64,000 nt of DNA from Polaribacter sp. BAL334 (GTDB taxonomy: Bacteria > Bacteroidota > Bacteroidia > Flavobacteriales > Flavobacteriaceae): positions 1-64,000 of the forward strand of contig NZ_JADWOV010000268.1 in assembly GCF_015767435.1 (NCBI RefSeq), in the 5' to 3' direction. Positions 9,902 to 20,344 of the stretch are shown here, piece by piece (position 1 is the stretch's first letter; each line of letters starts with the position of its first letter). The notes beneath the pieces are model-generated. The model made no database searches. It was not told the DNA's origin and was given only the letters and a program-made list of their open reading frames with translations. A program made the translations under genes and the position numbers.

Positions 9902-10406
9902 AAGGGTTCAAGATTCAATATTCAAAATTCAAGGTTGGGGTAGGTTTGAGGGTTTCTATTGTTTCTGTTGTTTTTGGTTTCACACTTGCCTGCGGCAGGC
10001 AGGGAGTTTCACGGTGTTTTGCACAGCTGCCTGCGGCAGACAGGGAGTATCACAGAAGTTTTGTTTAGGGGGTAGAGGTTAGCGGTTAGGTTCGTTACTA
10101 CTCACCATCTTTGAGCTTGTCACCCTGAACTTGTTTCAGGGTCTTTTAGAGTTTAAGGGTTTTTGTTGTTTAGGGGTTAGAGGGTTAGAGATGGGTTCAA
10201 AGTTTTAGATTCAAGATTCAAGGTTTTATTTATGACTGAACACTGTGACTGAAAACTGTTTAAGGGTTTAACTGTTTCTCAAATAACCAATTAAACGATT
10301 ACCCAACTAATCAATTCAACCAAAGAGACCATAGCAGCATTTCAATTGTTGATAGTTTTTCTGTTTTGTTACAGAGGACTAACGACCAACGATCAAACAT
10401 CAATAT
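9902..10406. repeat. Gene-free repeat tract
   Basis: No gene is supported. Two neighbouring hairpin units built on GCCTGCGGCAG lie at about 9987-10010 and 10026-10048. They are followed by CTTGTTTCAGGGTC, GGTTAGAGGTTAG-type words and TTCAAGATTCAAGGTT phrases shared with other intergenic regions of the window. Confidence 0.5.
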
Positions 10407-11339
10407 CTAAAAATTCCCTACAATCCGTAAACCTGTAAATTCTGATGAAAATTGCGGAATGTAGTTCAAAGTAAGTCTTTGGTTTTTGTTTTTCTCCAAA
10501 ATACCGCGAGCTCTCCAGCTACTGCGCACAATAGAGCGACCAATCAAAGTACCTACGACACCTCCCAAAACCATGTCACTTATCCAATGATTGTGTGCGC
10601 CAACATTAGTAAAGAATACAACAGTCATTAAACTATATGGTACCCAATAATTATCATATTCCATTTGCAATACTTTAGCCAACGCAAAATACGTAGTAAC
10701 ATGCATAGATGGGAATGCTGATCCTCTAGGATGAGATAAGATATATTTATCGCGACCATTAAAAAAATCCCAGTTATTATTTGTGAAACCACCATTTGGA
10801 AATTCTGGTTGAGGAGAAATGCCAGAGTTCAAGGGTTCGTCGGGTCTATTTCTACCAAATACTGTTTTTAAAGTAACTTGAGTAATTAAGGTAGAATAGG
10901 CAATCGCTTTGAAGGCATTTACTCCAACATATTGCCCTTTTTCATTATTAGCAATCAATGAGCCTATGTATACTCCTATTACAGGGTAAGTGAGATATGC
11001 ATTTACTCCTTTTATCCACTCGTTTTTAGAATCTCTTAAAAAGTGAGGTGTAATATTAGGCAATCTATAATCAATAGTTTTTTCTACATTGTCCTGCCAA
11101 AATTTGGTAGTGATTTTATCAGTAGCAATCAAGCCTAAAATACCCGCTGCATAGTAGCCTGTTTTAGCCCAATCATCTGAAAATTCTTTGCCTAAATACA
11201 CAAAATCACTTGGAATCGTATTGAAACTTGTTTTGACCACATGTCCAAAGGTTTGCAGGTGGTTTCTGTCTTTTGGTTGATTTTGGGAAAAACTAGCGAT
11301 GGTTACAAATAGCAAGCATAGGTGTAATAATGTTTTCAT
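10407..11339 (-). CDS. PAP2-family membrane-associated phosphatase
   Basis: A type 2 phosphatidic-acid phosphatase-like enzyme, probably exported and acting on lipid phosphates or polyprenyl diphosphates at the envelope. The cleavable signal peptide is MKTLLHLCLLFVTIASFSQ. The three family motifs are present: K..FGRNRP (about residue 150), PSMH (about 197; the usual PSGH) and GAHNHWISD (about 235-243), which gives the histidine and aspartate of the active site. Several hydrophobic segments occur in the middle and C-terminal part. It is transcribed alone. Location inside a polysaccharide island could mean recycling of undecaprenyl diphosphate, but that is inference. Confidence 0.85.
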   Translation of the reverse strand: MKTLLHLCLLFVTIASFSQNQPKDRNHLQTFGHVVKTSFNTIPSDFVYLGKEFSDDWAKTGYYAAGILGLIATDKITTKFWQDNVEKTIDYRLPNITPHFLRDSKNEWIKGVNAYLTYPVIGVYIGSLIANNEKGQYVGVNAFKAIAYSTLITQVTLKTVFGRNRPDEPLNSGISPQPEFPNGGFTNNNWDFFNGRDKYILSHPRGSAFPSMHVTTYFALAKVLQMEYDNYWVPYSLMTVVFFTNVGAHNHWISDMVLGGVVGTLIGRSIVRSSWRARGILEKNKNQRLTLNYIPQFSSEFTGLRIVGNF

Positions 11340-11619
11340 AAATACAATTTTAGGTTTCTACAACAGCAATAAACTAATTGCAAATATTCATATAAAAATT
11401 CATAAATAAAATAATTTGTCCATGAATTTTGTTTATGGATGGTATAAGGGTTTTTAATTTCGATTACCGATTATCGACCATCGACTTTCGATTACCGATT
11501 ACCGATTACCGATTACCGATCATCGACCATCGATTTTCGATTACCGGACAACGAAAATCGGACAACGAGATTTACTAAAACGTTTTATTAAAAAATTGCT
11601 ATATTGCCCTCTATAAATT
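11340..11619. repeat. ATTACCG-type heptamer tract
   Basis: No gene is present. From about 11459 to 11545 the sequence is built of near-tandem 7-bp units (CGATTAC variants) mixed with ATCGACC and TCGATTTTCG words. It is partly self-complementary. A similar, shorter cluster lies at 2971-3015. Confidence 0.6.
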
Positions 11620-11649
11620 TTGGGTATCCATATTAACCTCATATATTTG
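11620..11649 (+). promoter_or_regulatory. Flavobacterial-type promoter
   Basis: TTG at 11620-11622, 19 nt, then TATATTTG at 11642-11649. This is a consensus match 17 bp before the start of the first adenylyl/cytidylyltransferase gene, and it probably begins the sugar-precursor transcript. Confidence 0.7.
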
Positions 11650-11666
11650 CACAAAAGAAAAAAAAC

Positions 11667-12095
11667 ATGAAGAAAAAGGCAATCATTGTCTCGGGATATT
11701 TCAATCCCATTCACAAAGGGCATCTAGAATACTTTAACAATGCCAAAGCCCTCGCCGATGAACTTTTTGTGATTGTAAACAGCGACCACCAACGCGCCTT
11801 GAAAGGCTCCAAAGAATTCCAACAAGAAGACGAACGTTTATTTATCGTACAAAACATCAAAGCAGTTGACAAAGCATTTTTGTCTATTGATCAAGATCGT
11901 ACCGTATGCGCCAGCATTGCCGACATTCATCAACAATTTGGAACTGAATATGACTTGGGCTTTGCCAATGGTGGCGACCAAAACAACCATTCCATTCCAG
12001 AAGCCCCTATTTGTAGTGAGTTGGGGATTCAGTTGATTGATGGGTTGGGGGATAAGATTCAGTCTTCATCTTGGTTGTTGAAGGGGAAGGAATAA
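11667..12095 (+). CDS. Nucleotidyltransferase-like (HxGH cytidylyl/adenylyltransferase superfamily)
   Basis: A small cytoplasmic nucleotidyltransferase of the HIGH superfamily, which transfers a CMP or AMP group to a phosphorylated small molecule. The motif HKGH follows GYFNPI at about residues 11-20, as in RfaE/TagD-like enzymes. The second signature near the C-terminus is SSSWLLK, in place of the ISSTxLR-type motif. It is 142 aa, a single domain. A second superfamily member follows at 12315. The substrate is unknown. A role in activating a polyol or heptose phosphate for the surface polymer is plausible from context only. Confidence 0.75.
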   Translation: MKKKAIIVSGYFNPIHKGHLEYFNNAKALADELFVIVNSDHQRALKGSKEFQQEDERLFIVQNIKAVDKAFLSIDQDRTVCASIADIHQQFGTEYDLGFANGGDQNNHSIPEAPICSELGIQLIDGLGDKIQSSSWLLKGKE

Positions 12096-12314
12096 AGTTT
12101 TAAGTTTCGAGTTTTGAGTTTTTAATGATGAGTTTAAAATAGGAGTTAGCGAATAGGAATTTGCGAAAAACAACAGAAACTATAGAAATTATAGAAACTG
12201 TGTAGAGTTCAGAGTTTAAAATTTAAAGTTCAAAGTTTAAGAATATATATAATTTGCGAAACGCTAACAGCCAAAGGCTAACAGCGAATAGCTAACAGCA
12301 AAAAGATACTAAAA

Positions 12315-12746
12315 ATGAAAATAGGAATAACATTCAGCTCTTTTGATTTGCTCCATGCAGGGCATGTAAAAATGCTTGAGGAAGCTAAAACTCAATGCGA
12401 TTATTTGATTTGTGGGTTGCAAACAGATCCAACACTAGATCGTCCTGAAAAAAACAGACCTGTACAATCGGTAGTGGAACGATATATTCAATTGAAAGGC
12501 TGCAAGTTTGTGGATGAGATTGTCCCTTATGCCACTGAACAAGATTTGGAAGACATTTTACGCTCTTTTAAAATCGATGTACGAATCATTGGAGACGAAT
12601 ACATGAATAAGCCCTTTACGGGTCGTGAATATTGCGAAAAAGCGGGTATTGCTTTTTTTTTCAACAAAAGAGAACACCGATTTTCTAGTAGTGGACTAAG
12701 AAAAGAGGTTCAGGAGAAGGAGAATTTGAAGATGAAAAATAGATAG
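12315..12746 (+). CDS. Glycerol-3-phosphate cytidylyltransferase-like protein
   Basis: A cytidylyltransferase-fold enzyme close to the TagD/GCT group. HAGH is at about residues 14-17, preceded by GITFSSFDLL. RFSSSGLR near the C-terminus takes the place of the usual RTxGISTT motif. At 143 aa it has the TagD length. It would form a CDP-linked alcohol or sugar phosphate. It lies 219 bp after a second, distant superfamily member. No CDP-glycerol-type polymerase occurs in the window, so CDP-glycerol is only one option. The C-terminal tail (about the last 15 residues) is highly charged. Confidence 0.75.
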   Translation: MKIGITFSSFDLLHAGHVKMLEEAKTQCDYLICGLQTDPTLDRPEKNRPVQSVVERYIQLKGCKFVDEIVPYATEQDLEDILRSFKIDVRIIGDEYMNKPFTGREYCEKAGIAFFFNKREHRFSSSGLRKEVQEKENLKMKNR

Positions 12747-12911
12747 TATATAACTTATTATTAGAATACCTAAAAAACGTTTTAATAAATAATTATAATT
12801 GACATTTTTCTCTTTAGTCTTTTTTAAAATAAAATTTACAATCTACTAGTTTTAAATTTTAACTAAATATTCTAAATTGTTAGGAAAGAAAACAACAAAT
12901 AAGAAATAATT

Positions 12912-13934
12912 ATGAAAATACTCGTAACAGGTGCTGCCGGGTTTATTGGTTTTCATTTATGTGAAAAATTAATAACACAGGGTCATTTTGTAATAGGCAT
13001 TGATAATATCAATGACTATTACGATGTAAATTTAAAATTTGCTCGATTGAAAGAGTTGGGCATTGATAGAACACAAGCAGAAGTGTTTTTAAATTTATCT
13101 TATAGTGAAAGATATTTTGATTCATTTAAATTTGTAAGAATGAATTTAGAAGACCGTTTCAATTTGCCTATTCTCTTTAAAGAGAATGAATTCGATTTGG
13201 TTTGTCATTTAGGGGCTCAAGCAGGAGTACGTTATAGTATTGAGAATCCTGAAACTTACATTGATAGCAATATTGTTGGTTTTTTAAATGTTTTAGAATG
13301 TTGTAGACATCATAAAATTAAGCATTTGATTTATGCGAGTAGCTCAAGCGTTTATGGAGAGAACAAAAAAATTCCTTTTTCTACAACAGATAGTGTTGAT
13401 CATCCAATAAGTTTATATGCTGCTACTAAAAAGAGTAATGAATTAATGGCTTATACATACAGTCACCTTTTTGGAATACCAACAACAGGTTTAAGATTTT
13501 TCACTGTATATGGACCTTGGGGAAGACCTGATATGGCACCAATTTTATTTGCAAATTCCATTTCTAAAAACGAACCAATTAAAGTATTTAACAATGGAGA
13601 TATGAGTAGGGATTTTACATATATAGATGATATTGTAAATGGTATTCAAATCATTGTAAATTTTCCAAAAAATATTATACCCAAAAATGAATTATATAAA
13701 ATCTTTAATATAGGTAATGGAAGCCCAGAATCACTAGGAAATTTTATAAAAGAAATTGAAAATAGTTTTGGAGTAGATGCAAAAAAAATCTTTTTACCGA
13801 TGCAAGCAGGAGATGTACCCCGAACTTGGGCAGATATAAAGGAAATTGAAAAATTAGGCTATAAAAGTACTACTAAAATCAATGAAGGAGTTAGTAAATT
13901 TGTTGATTGGTATAAAAAATATTACAATTGCTAA
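12912..13934 (+). CDS. UDP-glucuronate 4-epimerase-like SDR
   Basis: An extended short-chain dehydrogenase/epimerase. It has the Rossmann motif GAAGFIGFH, the catalytic serine region YASSSSVYG and the YAATK motif (Tyr/Lys pair). The NINDYYD..LK..RL segment after beta-2 is characteristic of UDP-GlcA 4-epimerases and related UDP-uronate epimerases. Length (340 aa) is typical. With ugd downstream it would convert UDP-GlcA to UDP-GalA. Its last base overlaps the ATG of fcl (TAATG), indicating translational coupling. Base composition is more AT-rich than fcl, ugd and gmd. Confidence 0.82.
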   Translation: MKILVTGAAGFIGFHLCEKLITQGHFVIGIDNINDYYDVNLKFARLKELGIDRTQAEVFLNLSYSERYFDSFKFVRMNLEDRFNLPILFKENEFDLVCHLGAQAGVRYSIENPETYIDSNIVGFLNVLECCRHHKIKHLIYASSSSVYGENKKIPFSTTDSVDHPISLYAATKKSNELMAYTYSHLFGIPTTGLRFFTVYGPWGRPDMAPILFANSISKNEPIKVFNNGDMSRDFTYIDDIVNGIQIIVNFPKNIIPKNELYKIFNIGNGSPESLGNFIKEIENSFGVDAKKIFLPMQAGDVPRTWADIKEIEKLGYKSTTKINEGVSKFVDWYKKYYNC

Positions 13935-14884
13935 TGGATTTATCAACAAAAATATACATCGCAGGCCACAAAGGCATGGTAGGCTCCGCAGTTTGGAGAG
14001 CACTGACTAAGCAAGGATACACCAATTTGATAGGGAAAACTAGTAAGGAGTTGGATTTGCGCAATCAACAAGCCGTTACCGATTTTTACGCTATTGAACG
14101 ACCGGACGTAGTCATTGATGCGGCTGCCAAAGTAGGAGGTATCTTGGCAAACAACGATTATCCCTACCAATTTTTAATGGAAAACATGCAAATACAAAAT
14201 AACTTGATTGATGGGGCCTACCAAGCTGGAATCAACAAGTTTATTTTTTTAGGGAGCTCTTGCATCTACCCCAAGTTTGCACCACAACCTTTAAAAGAGG
14301 AATATTTGTTAACAGATTCGTTAGAGCCTACCAACGAATGGTATGCCATTGCTAAAATCACGGGCGTCAAAGCCTGTCAGGCCATTCGCAAACAGTTTGG
14401 CAAAGACTATGTCAGTTTGATGCCCACCAATTTGTATGGTTTTTTCGATAATTTCGATTTACAAACCTCACACGTGTTGCCAGCAATGATTCGCAAGTTT
14501 CACGAAGCCAAATTGAATGGCAACACCCCCGTTACCTTATGGGGAAGTGGCACACCTATGCGCGAGTTTCTATTTGTAGATGACATGGCAGAAGCGGTAG
14601 TGTATGCCTTAGAAAATATTTTACCTGAGCATTTGTACAACGTAGGTTCAGGAACTGATGTGACAATTAAGGAATTGGCAGAAACCATTCAGAAAGCGGT
14701 AGGACACCAGGGCGAAATCCTATGGGACGCTACCAAACCGGATGGTACGCCGCGTAAATTGATGGACGTCTCCAAAATGAAAGAAGTAGGGTGGCAATTT
14801 AGTACCGAATTAAACGAAGGTATTGCAAAAACCTATGAGTGGTTTTTAGAAAACATAGAGAGTTTTAAACAAGTAAAAATTTAA
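13934..14884 (+). CDS. fcl: GDP-L-fucose synthase
   Basis: A bifunctional 3,5-epimerase/4-reductase that turns GDP-4-keto-6-deoxy-D-mannose into GDP-L-fucose with NADPH. The N-terminal motif is GHKGMVGSAV. SSCIYP carries the catalytic serine/cysteine region, and YAIAKITG the Tyr-Lys pair. The product is about 316 aa. The ATG at 13934 overlaps the stop of the preceding epimerase by one base; the in-frame TTG six bases upstream is not needed. The matching dehydratase gmd lies two genes downstream, completing the GDP-fucose route. Confidence 0.93.
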   Translation: MDLSTKIYIAGHKGMVGSAVWRALTKQGYTNLIGKTSKELDLRNQQAVTDFYAIERPDVVIDAAAKVGGILANNDYPYQFLMENMQIQNNLIDGAYQAGINKFIFLGSSCIYPKFAPQPLKEEYLLTDSLEPTNEWYAIAKITGVKACQAIRKQFGKDYVSLMPTNLYGFFDNFDLQTSHVLPAMIRKFHEAKLNGNTPVTLWGSGTPMREFLFVDDMAEAVVYALENILPEHLYNVGSGTDVTIKELAETIQKAVGHQGEILWDATKPDGTPRKLMDVSKMKEVGWQFSTELNEGIAKTYEWFLENIESFKQVKI

Positions 14885-14960
14885 AAATTATTTAATTGTT
14901 AGGTATTTAATTGTTATAATAATTTACCAAAAAAATATATGAATAGTTGAATCTTAAAAA

Positions 14961-16367
14961 ATGATAAAAATAAAAAATATTTGTTGTATTGGAGCGGGAT
15001 ATGTAGGAGGACCTACAATGACGGTTATCGCCGACAAATGCCCTCATATCAATGTCACAGTAGTTGACTTGAACAAAGAACGTATAGCGGCTTGGAATGA
15101 TGAAAATTTGGACAACTTACCGGTGTATGAACCAGGATTAGACCAAGTAGTGGCAAGAGCACGAGGTAGAAACTTATTTTTTTCTACCAATGTGGATGAA
15201 GCCATTGCCAACGCCGATATGATTTTTATTTCTGTAAATACCCCTACCAAAACCTATGGGAAAGGAAAAGGGTTGGCTGCCGATTTAAAATATGTGGAAT
15301 TGTGTGCACGCCAAATAGCAGCTGTGGCAACCACGGATAAAATCATAGTTGAAAAATCGACCTTACCTGTTCGTACAGCAGAAACCATTCTTACTATTGT
15401 TGAGAATACAGGCAATGGTGTAAATTACCAAATTTTATCCAATCCAGAGTTTTTGGCAGAAGGAACTGCGATTGAAGATTTGTTTCATCCTGACAGAGTG
15501 TTGATTGGTGGTGACACCAGTACGCCAGCCGGTAAGGAAGCCATTCAAGCATTGGTAGATATCTATGCTGCATGGATTCCGAGAGAGCGTATTTTAACTA
15601 CCAATGTATGGTCATCGGAGTTGTCAAAATTAACAGCCAATGCCTTTCTAGCACAAAGAGTTTCTTCTATCAATTCCATTTCGGAATTGTGTGAGGTCAC
15701 AGGGGCAGATGTAGGAGAATTGGCAAGAGCCATTGGTACTGACAGCAGAATTGGGCCAAAGTTTTTAAAAGCTTCTGTAGGTTTTGGAGGGTCCTGTTTT
15801 CAAAAAGACATTTTAAATTTGGTCTATATTGCAAAGTCTTATGGATTAGACAAAGTAGCCGATTATTGGGAGCAGGTGATTATAATGAATGATCACCAAA
15901 AGCAACGTTTTTCAGACAATATCGTAAAAACACTTTTCAATACCGTATCCGGAAAAAAAATAGTTTTTTTTGGATGGGCATTTAAGAAAGATACTAATGA
16001 TACTAGAGAGTCAGCAGCCATTTATGTTGCTGATCACTTATTAGATGAGCATGCAAACATTGTGGTTTTTGATCCCAAAGTATCTGAAGAGAATATGCAT
16101 AATGATCTGGCTTATCTAAACTCTCGCGATGCAGATGCTAATAAAACATTATTAAAAAAATCGAATGACCCTTATCAGGCTGTTAAAGATGCTCATGCAA
16201 TTGCCATTTTAACCGATTGGGATGAATTTAAAACTTATGATTGGGAAAAGATTTATGGATTAATGAAAAAGCCTGCCTTTATTTTTGATGGTAGAAAAAT
16301 ACTTGATAAGGCAGCTATGAAATCGATTGGTTTTGAAATATTTAGTTTAGGAACAAGTGTACAATAA
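14961..16367 (+). CDS. ugd: UDP-glucose 6-dehydrogenase (long, eukaryote-like type)
   Basis: Oxidises UDP-glucose to UDP-glucuronate with two NAD. N-terminal Rossmann GAGYVGGPT (about residues 11-19). The catalytic cysteine lies in [10 protein letters not shown] (about residue 277). [16 protein letters not shown] opens the C-terminal UDP-binding domain. At 468 aa, and with the [16 protein letters not shown] start, it belongs to the longer class that includes animal UGDH rather than the roughly 390-aa enterobacterial type. It feeds the UDP-GlcA 4-epimerase upstream. It is distinct from the UDP-HexNAc dehydrogenase at 459-1745. Confidence 0.92.
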   Translation: MIKIKNICCIGAGYVGGPTMTVIADKCPHINVTVVDLNKERIAAWNDENLDNLPVYEPGLDQVVARARGRNLFFSTNVDEAIANADMIFISVNTPTKTYGKGKGLAADLKYVELCARQIAAVATTDKIIVEKSTLPVRTAETILTIVENTGNGVNYQILSNPEFLAEGTAIEDLFHPDRVLIGGDTSTPAGKEAIQALVDIYAAWIPRERILTTNVWSSELSKLTANAFLAQRVSSINSISELCEVTGADVGELARAIGTDSRIGPKFLKASVGFGGSCFQKDILNLVYIAKSYGLDKVADYWEQVIIMNDHQKQRFSDNIVKTLFNTVSGKKIVFFGWAFKKDTNDTRESAAIYVADHLLDEHANIVVFDPKVSEENMHNDLAYLNSRDADANKTLLKKSNDPYQAVKDAHAIAILTDWDEFKTYDWEKIYGLMKKPAFIFDGRKILDKAAMKSIGFEIFSLGTSVQ

Positions 16368-16487
16368 AAATACTTATATAAAACATTAATATGTAGCTAT
16401 TGATTAGATGCTATATTAAACATAAAGAAATTAAAATTAAAAAAACAATAATAACGAAAAACGACTACTAAATAATTTACAACGAAT

Positions 16488-17627
16488 ATGGGAAACAAAC
16501 AAAAAGTCGCACTAATTACCGGAATCACTGGCCAAGACGGTTCTTATTTAGCAGAATTATTATTACAAAAAGGATACATCGTACATGGTATCAAGAGAAG
16601 ATCCTCATTATTCAATACCGACCGTATAGATCATTTATACCAAGACCCACACGACCCCAACCAACGATTGAAATTGCATTATGGGGATTTGACCGATTCG
16701 ATGAATTTGACAAGAATCATTCAAGAAATTCAACCAGATGAAATATACAACTTAGGTGCGATGAGTCATGTAAAGGTATCTTTTGACATGCCGGAATATG
16801 TGGGTAATGTAGACGGATTGGGAACCTTGCGTATTTTGGAAGCAGTGCGTTTGTTGGGATTGACCGAAAAAACACGTATTTACCAAGCCTCTACATCAGA
16901 ATTGTACGGAGGATTGGAAGAAAATAAAAATGAGCGTGGTTTTTATGACGAAAGTACGCCTTTTTACCCACGTTCTCCTTATGGAGTAGCCAAGATTTAT
17001 GGATTTTGGATTACCAAAAACTACCGTGAAGCCTACAATATGTTTGCTTGCAACGGAATTTTATTCAATCACGAATCTCCAAGAAGAGGTGAAACTTTTG
17101 TAACACGTAAAATCACTCGTGCTGTAGCCAAAATTGCGATGGGCTTGCAAGACAAAGTATTCCTAGGAAACTTAGAAGCCAAACGTGATTGGGGACATGC
17201 CAAAGACTATGTGCGTATGATGTGGATGATTCTCCAAGCAGACAAACCTCAAGATTGGGTTATTGCGACGGGAGTAACTACCACAGTTCGTGATTTTGTT
17301 CGTATGGCATTCTCAGAAGTAGGAATTGAAGTGGAATTCAAAGGGGAAGGTGTTGATGAAAAAGCTTATGTAACTGCTTGTAATCACAAAGACTACCAAA
17401 TTGAAATTGGTAAAGAAGTTTTATCCGTTGACCCTAAATATTTCCGTCCAACGGAAGTAGATTTGTTGATTGGTGACCCCACGAAAGCGAAATGCGAATT
17501 GGGTTGGGTGCCTGAGCATGATTTGGTTTCTTTGGTACACGATATGATGGAAGGAGACATTGCTTTAATGAAAAAAGATGTAGATTTGCTAAAAGCTGGA
17601 CATGAAATTTTGAAACAGGCAGAATAA
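16488..17627 (+). CDS. gmd: GDP-mannose 4,6-dehydratase
   Basis: Converts GDP-D-mannose to GDP-4-keto-6-deoxy-D-mannose, the substrate of fcl. The N-terminal [15 protein letters not shown] and HGIKRRSS motifs are diagnostic. STSELYGG and YGVAK supply the catalytic triad. Length (379 aa) is normal for the family. It is the last well-conserved, moderate-GC gene before the AT-rich cassette that begins with wzx. Confidence 0.95.
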   Translation: MGNKQKVALITGITGQDGSYLAELLLQKGYIVHGIKRRSSLFNTDRIDHLYQDPHDPNQRLKLHYGDLTDSMNLTRIIQEIQPDEIYNLGAMSHVKVSFDMPEYVGNVDGLGTLRILEAVRLLGLTEKTRIYQASTSELYGGLEENKNERGFYDESTPFYPRSPYGVAKIYGFWITKNYREAYNMFACNGILFNHESPRRGETFVTRKITRAVAKIAMGLQDKVFLGNLEAKRDWGHAKDYVRMMWMILQADKPQDWVIATGVTTTVRDFVRMAFSEVGIEVEFKGEGVDEKAYVTACNHKDYQIEIGKEVLSVDPKYFRPTEVDLLIGDPTKAKCELGWVPEHDLVSLVHDMMEGDIALMKKDVDLLKAGHEILKQAE

Positions 17628-17709
17628 AAATGTTATATTTAAATAAAATAAATGAATTTTATGTTTTATTTAAAACTTTAATAAATTAAAAATTATCACT
17701 GTAAAGCAA

Positions 17710-19263
17710 ATGCAAAAGAACATAGTTCTAAATAGTAATAAGCAAATAGTAAATAATACTATAATGCTGTATATAAGACAAATATTAGTTTTATTAGTAA
17801 GTCTATATACAGTTCGTATTACACTAGATGTTTTAGGGGTTGAAGACTTTGGTCTTTATAATGTGGTAGGTGGAATTGTACTTTTGTTATCTTTTTTAAG
17901 TGGTACTATGGCTTCGGCAACACAACGTTTTTTTTCTTTTGCTCTTGGAGAAAATGATTTTGAAAAATTAAAAAGAACTTTTAGTGTAAATCTTATATTT
18001 TACTTAGTTTTGGGTTTAATTTCGCTTGTTTTATTAGAAACTTTAGGAATCTGGTATATCAAAAACAAGTTAATTATTCCTTTTGAAAGATATGATGCTG
18101 TAATATATCTTTACCATTTTTCAACTATATCTTTTATAGCAACTTTACTTACAGCTCCTTTTACCGCAATTATTATTGCCCATGAAGATATGCGTATTTA
18201 TGCTTATGTTGCAATTGTTGAGGTTCTTTTAAAATTAGGTGTTGTTTTTTTACTTATTTATGTTGTGGCAGACAAGCTTCCACTGTATGGATTTTTAATT
18301 TTTTTAGTAACATTTTTAAATTTACTGATTTACATAATAATTTGTTTGAAAAAGTATAATGAATGTCAATTTAAAAGATATTATTGGGACAAAAAACTTT
18401 TCAAACAAATACTAAATTATACTGGATGGACTCTCTTTGGACAGTTGTCTACAGTTTTTAGAACACATGCTGTAACAATACTTTTAAATCAAAGTTTTAG
18501 TCCTATAGCAGTAGCTTCCCGAGCAATTGCTACTAATATTAGTGGTCGAATAAATATGTTTGCCTCTAGTTTTAATTTAGGATTATATCCTTCTATTATA
18601 AAAAGTTATTCCTCTGGTAATAAAGATAGAATGTTTGAGTTGATTTTTAATGGATCAAAACTTACCTTTTCATTAATGTGGATATTTGCACTGCCATTAC
18701 TTATTGAAATGGAAACTATTTTGGGTTTGTGGTTAAAGGAAGTTCCTGAATTTGCAATTCTATTTACGCGCCTTGCATTAATTGAATCTTTAATAGTATC
18801 AATAAGTCTTCCACTTACAACTGCTGCTAGAGCACCAGGAAACATGAAACAATATGAGTTAATACTTGGTTGTATGCAAATTTTAATTTTTTTTACATCT
18901 TGGATATTTGTAAGTATAGGTTATCCAGCTTATTCTGTATTTATAATAGCAATTATATTTAATTTTATGATGTTTATTGTACGTTTATATATTGTTTCAA
19001 ATTTGATTGGTATAAATGTAAACCATTATTTAAAACAAGTATTATTTCCTGTAATAATGATAATTTTTATATCTGCTGTTTTATCATTTTGTGTTGATTT
19101 TATAATAAAAGAATCAATAATTTTGTCAATATTAAACAGTTTCATTTCTTTTTTGATAACGTCTATTTGTATTTATTTTATTGGTTTGAATAGATCACTC
19201 AGGTTGAAAGTTAATAATCAAATAAGAATTAAAGTATTCAAACTTATTAAATCAAATAATTAA
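17710..19263 (+). CDS. wzx: Wzx-type oligosaccharide flippase
   Basis: A polytopic inner-membrane protein of the polysaccharide-specific transport family (MOP superfamily) that moves undecaprenyl-linked repeat units to the periplasm. It has roughly 12-14 hydrophobic segments across 517 aa. The opening LYIRQILVLLVSLYTVRITL / LGVEDFGLYNVV is typical of Wzx-like proteins, as is the TASATQRF-type loop (here MASATQRFFSFA). It is strongly AT-rich. It lies 14 bp before the next gene and heads the repeat-unit cassette. Confidence 0.88.
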   Translation: MQKNIVLNSNKQIVNNTIMLYIRQILVLLVSLYTVRITLDVLGVEDFGLYNVVGGIVLLLSFLSGTMASATQRFFSFALGENDFEKLKRTFSVNLIFYLVLGLISLVLLETLGIWYIKNKLIIPFERYDAVIYLYHFSTISFIATLLTAPFTAIIIAHEDMRIYAYVAIVEVLLKLGVVFLLIYVVADKLPLYGFLIFLVTFLNLLIYIIICLKKYNECQFKRYYWDKKLFKQILNYTGWTLFGQLSTVFRTHAVTILLNQSFSPIAVASRAIATNISGRINMFASSFNLGLYPSIIKSYSSGNKDRMFELIFNGSKLTFSLMWIFALPLLIEMETILGLWLKEVPEFAILFTRLALIESLIVSISLPLTTAARAPGNMKQYELILGCMQILIFFTSWIFVSIGYPAYSVFIIAIIFNFMMFIVRLYIVSNLIGINVNHYLKQVLFPVIMIIFISAVLSFCVDFIIKESIILSILNSFISFLITSICIYFIGLNRSLRLKVNNQIRIKVFKLIKSNN

Positions 19264-19276
19264 ATATACTTATGAT

Positions 19277-20335
19277 ATGAAAGTATTGGTTTTAGGAGGT
19301 ACTGGAGCAATGGGAATTCATTTAGTAAAACTTTTAGGGGACTCTGGTAATATAGTTACTGTAACTTCAAGAAGTAAAATAAATTCTACTAAAAATGTAA
19401 ATTATGTTTGTGGTAATGCACATGATGATGTTTTTTTAGCCAAACTTCTAAAGGAATCTTGGGATGTAATCGTTGATTTTATGGTATATTCCACCTCAAA
19501 ATTTGAACTTAGGATTAATACTTTATTAAAAAGAACTAAACAGTATGTTTATTTAAGTTCAGCAAGAGTATATTCAAATAATGATTCTATTATCAAAGAA
19601 AATACCCCACGTCTTTTAGATGTTTCAAATGATAATGATTTTTTAGCAACTGACGAATATTCTTTGAGTAAGGCTAAACAAGAAAATATTTTAAAAGATA
19701 CTGGAAAATTGAATTGGACTATTATTAGACCCTACATTACTTATGATGAGAAAAGATTACAACTTGGGTTTTTAGAAAAAGAAGCATGGTTATATCGTGC
19801 ACTTAAAGGACGCACTATTGTATTTTCAAGTAGTATTGCTGAATCAATAACAACATTAACTTATGGCTTTGATGTTGCTAGAGGAATTTTCGCAGTACTT
19901 AATAAGGATAATGCATTTGGTAATACATTTCATATTACTGTTGACGATTCTAATAAATGGGAAAATATATTACAGTTATATATATCAGTTATAGAAAGGC
20001 ATATTGGTTACAGACCAAAATATATTTTATTAAATGATGATGAGACTTTAAAAATGCATTCAAATGTTTATCAGATTAAATATGATAGGATGTTTAATAG
20101 AGTATTTGATAACACTAAAATTAATAGGTTTATAGATACAAAAGATTTTAAAAAAACTTTAGATGGATTAGAGATTTGTTTACAATCTTTTCTTATCAAC
20201 CCAAAATTTAATAATGTATACTGGCCAGCTGAGGCAATGAAAGATAAGATTTGTAGGGAACACACATCATTTATAGAAATCAAAAACATTAAAAGTATTT
20301 TACAATACATATATTATAGATATTTAAAAAAATAA
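19277..20335 (+). CDS. Atypical SDR epimerase/reductase
   Basis: An NAD(P)-dependent extended SDR of 352 aa. It has the glycine-rich GGTGAMGIH motif at residues 7-15 and LSSARVYS with the catalytic serine. The Tyr-Lys pair lies in YSLSKAK (about 136-142). The rest is divergent from the standard dTDP/GDP/UDP epimerases and the substrate cannot be named. It sits 9 bp before a ThDP-dependent enzyme gene. A carboligase plus SDR reductase is the arrangement used for branched-chain sugars such as yersiniose (YerE/YerF), so a related task is possible. That is inference. Confidence 0.7.
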   Translation: MKVLVLGGTGAMGIHLVKLLGDSGNIVTVTSRSKINSTKNVNYVCGNAHDDVFLAKLLKESWDVIVDFMVYSTSKFELRINTLLKRTKQYVYLSSARVYSNNDSIIKENTPRLLDVSNDNDFLATDEYSLSKAKQENILKDTGKLNWTIIRPYITYDEKRLQLGFLEKEAWLYRALKGRTIVFSSSIAESITTLTYGFDVARGIFAVLNKDNAFGNTFHITVDDSNKWENILQLYISVIERHIGYRPKYILLNDDETLKMHSNVYQIKYDRMFNRVFDNTKINRFIDTKDFKKTLDGLEICLQSFLINPKFNNVYWPAEAMKDKICREHTSFIEIKNIKSILQYIYYRYLKK

Positions 20336-20344
20336 AATTTTATC

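Noticed and set aside
11459..11545. Regularly repeated short units that look like a CRISPR array
   Set aside because: Units of 7 bp run directly into each other with no unique spacers, and no cas genes occur in the window.
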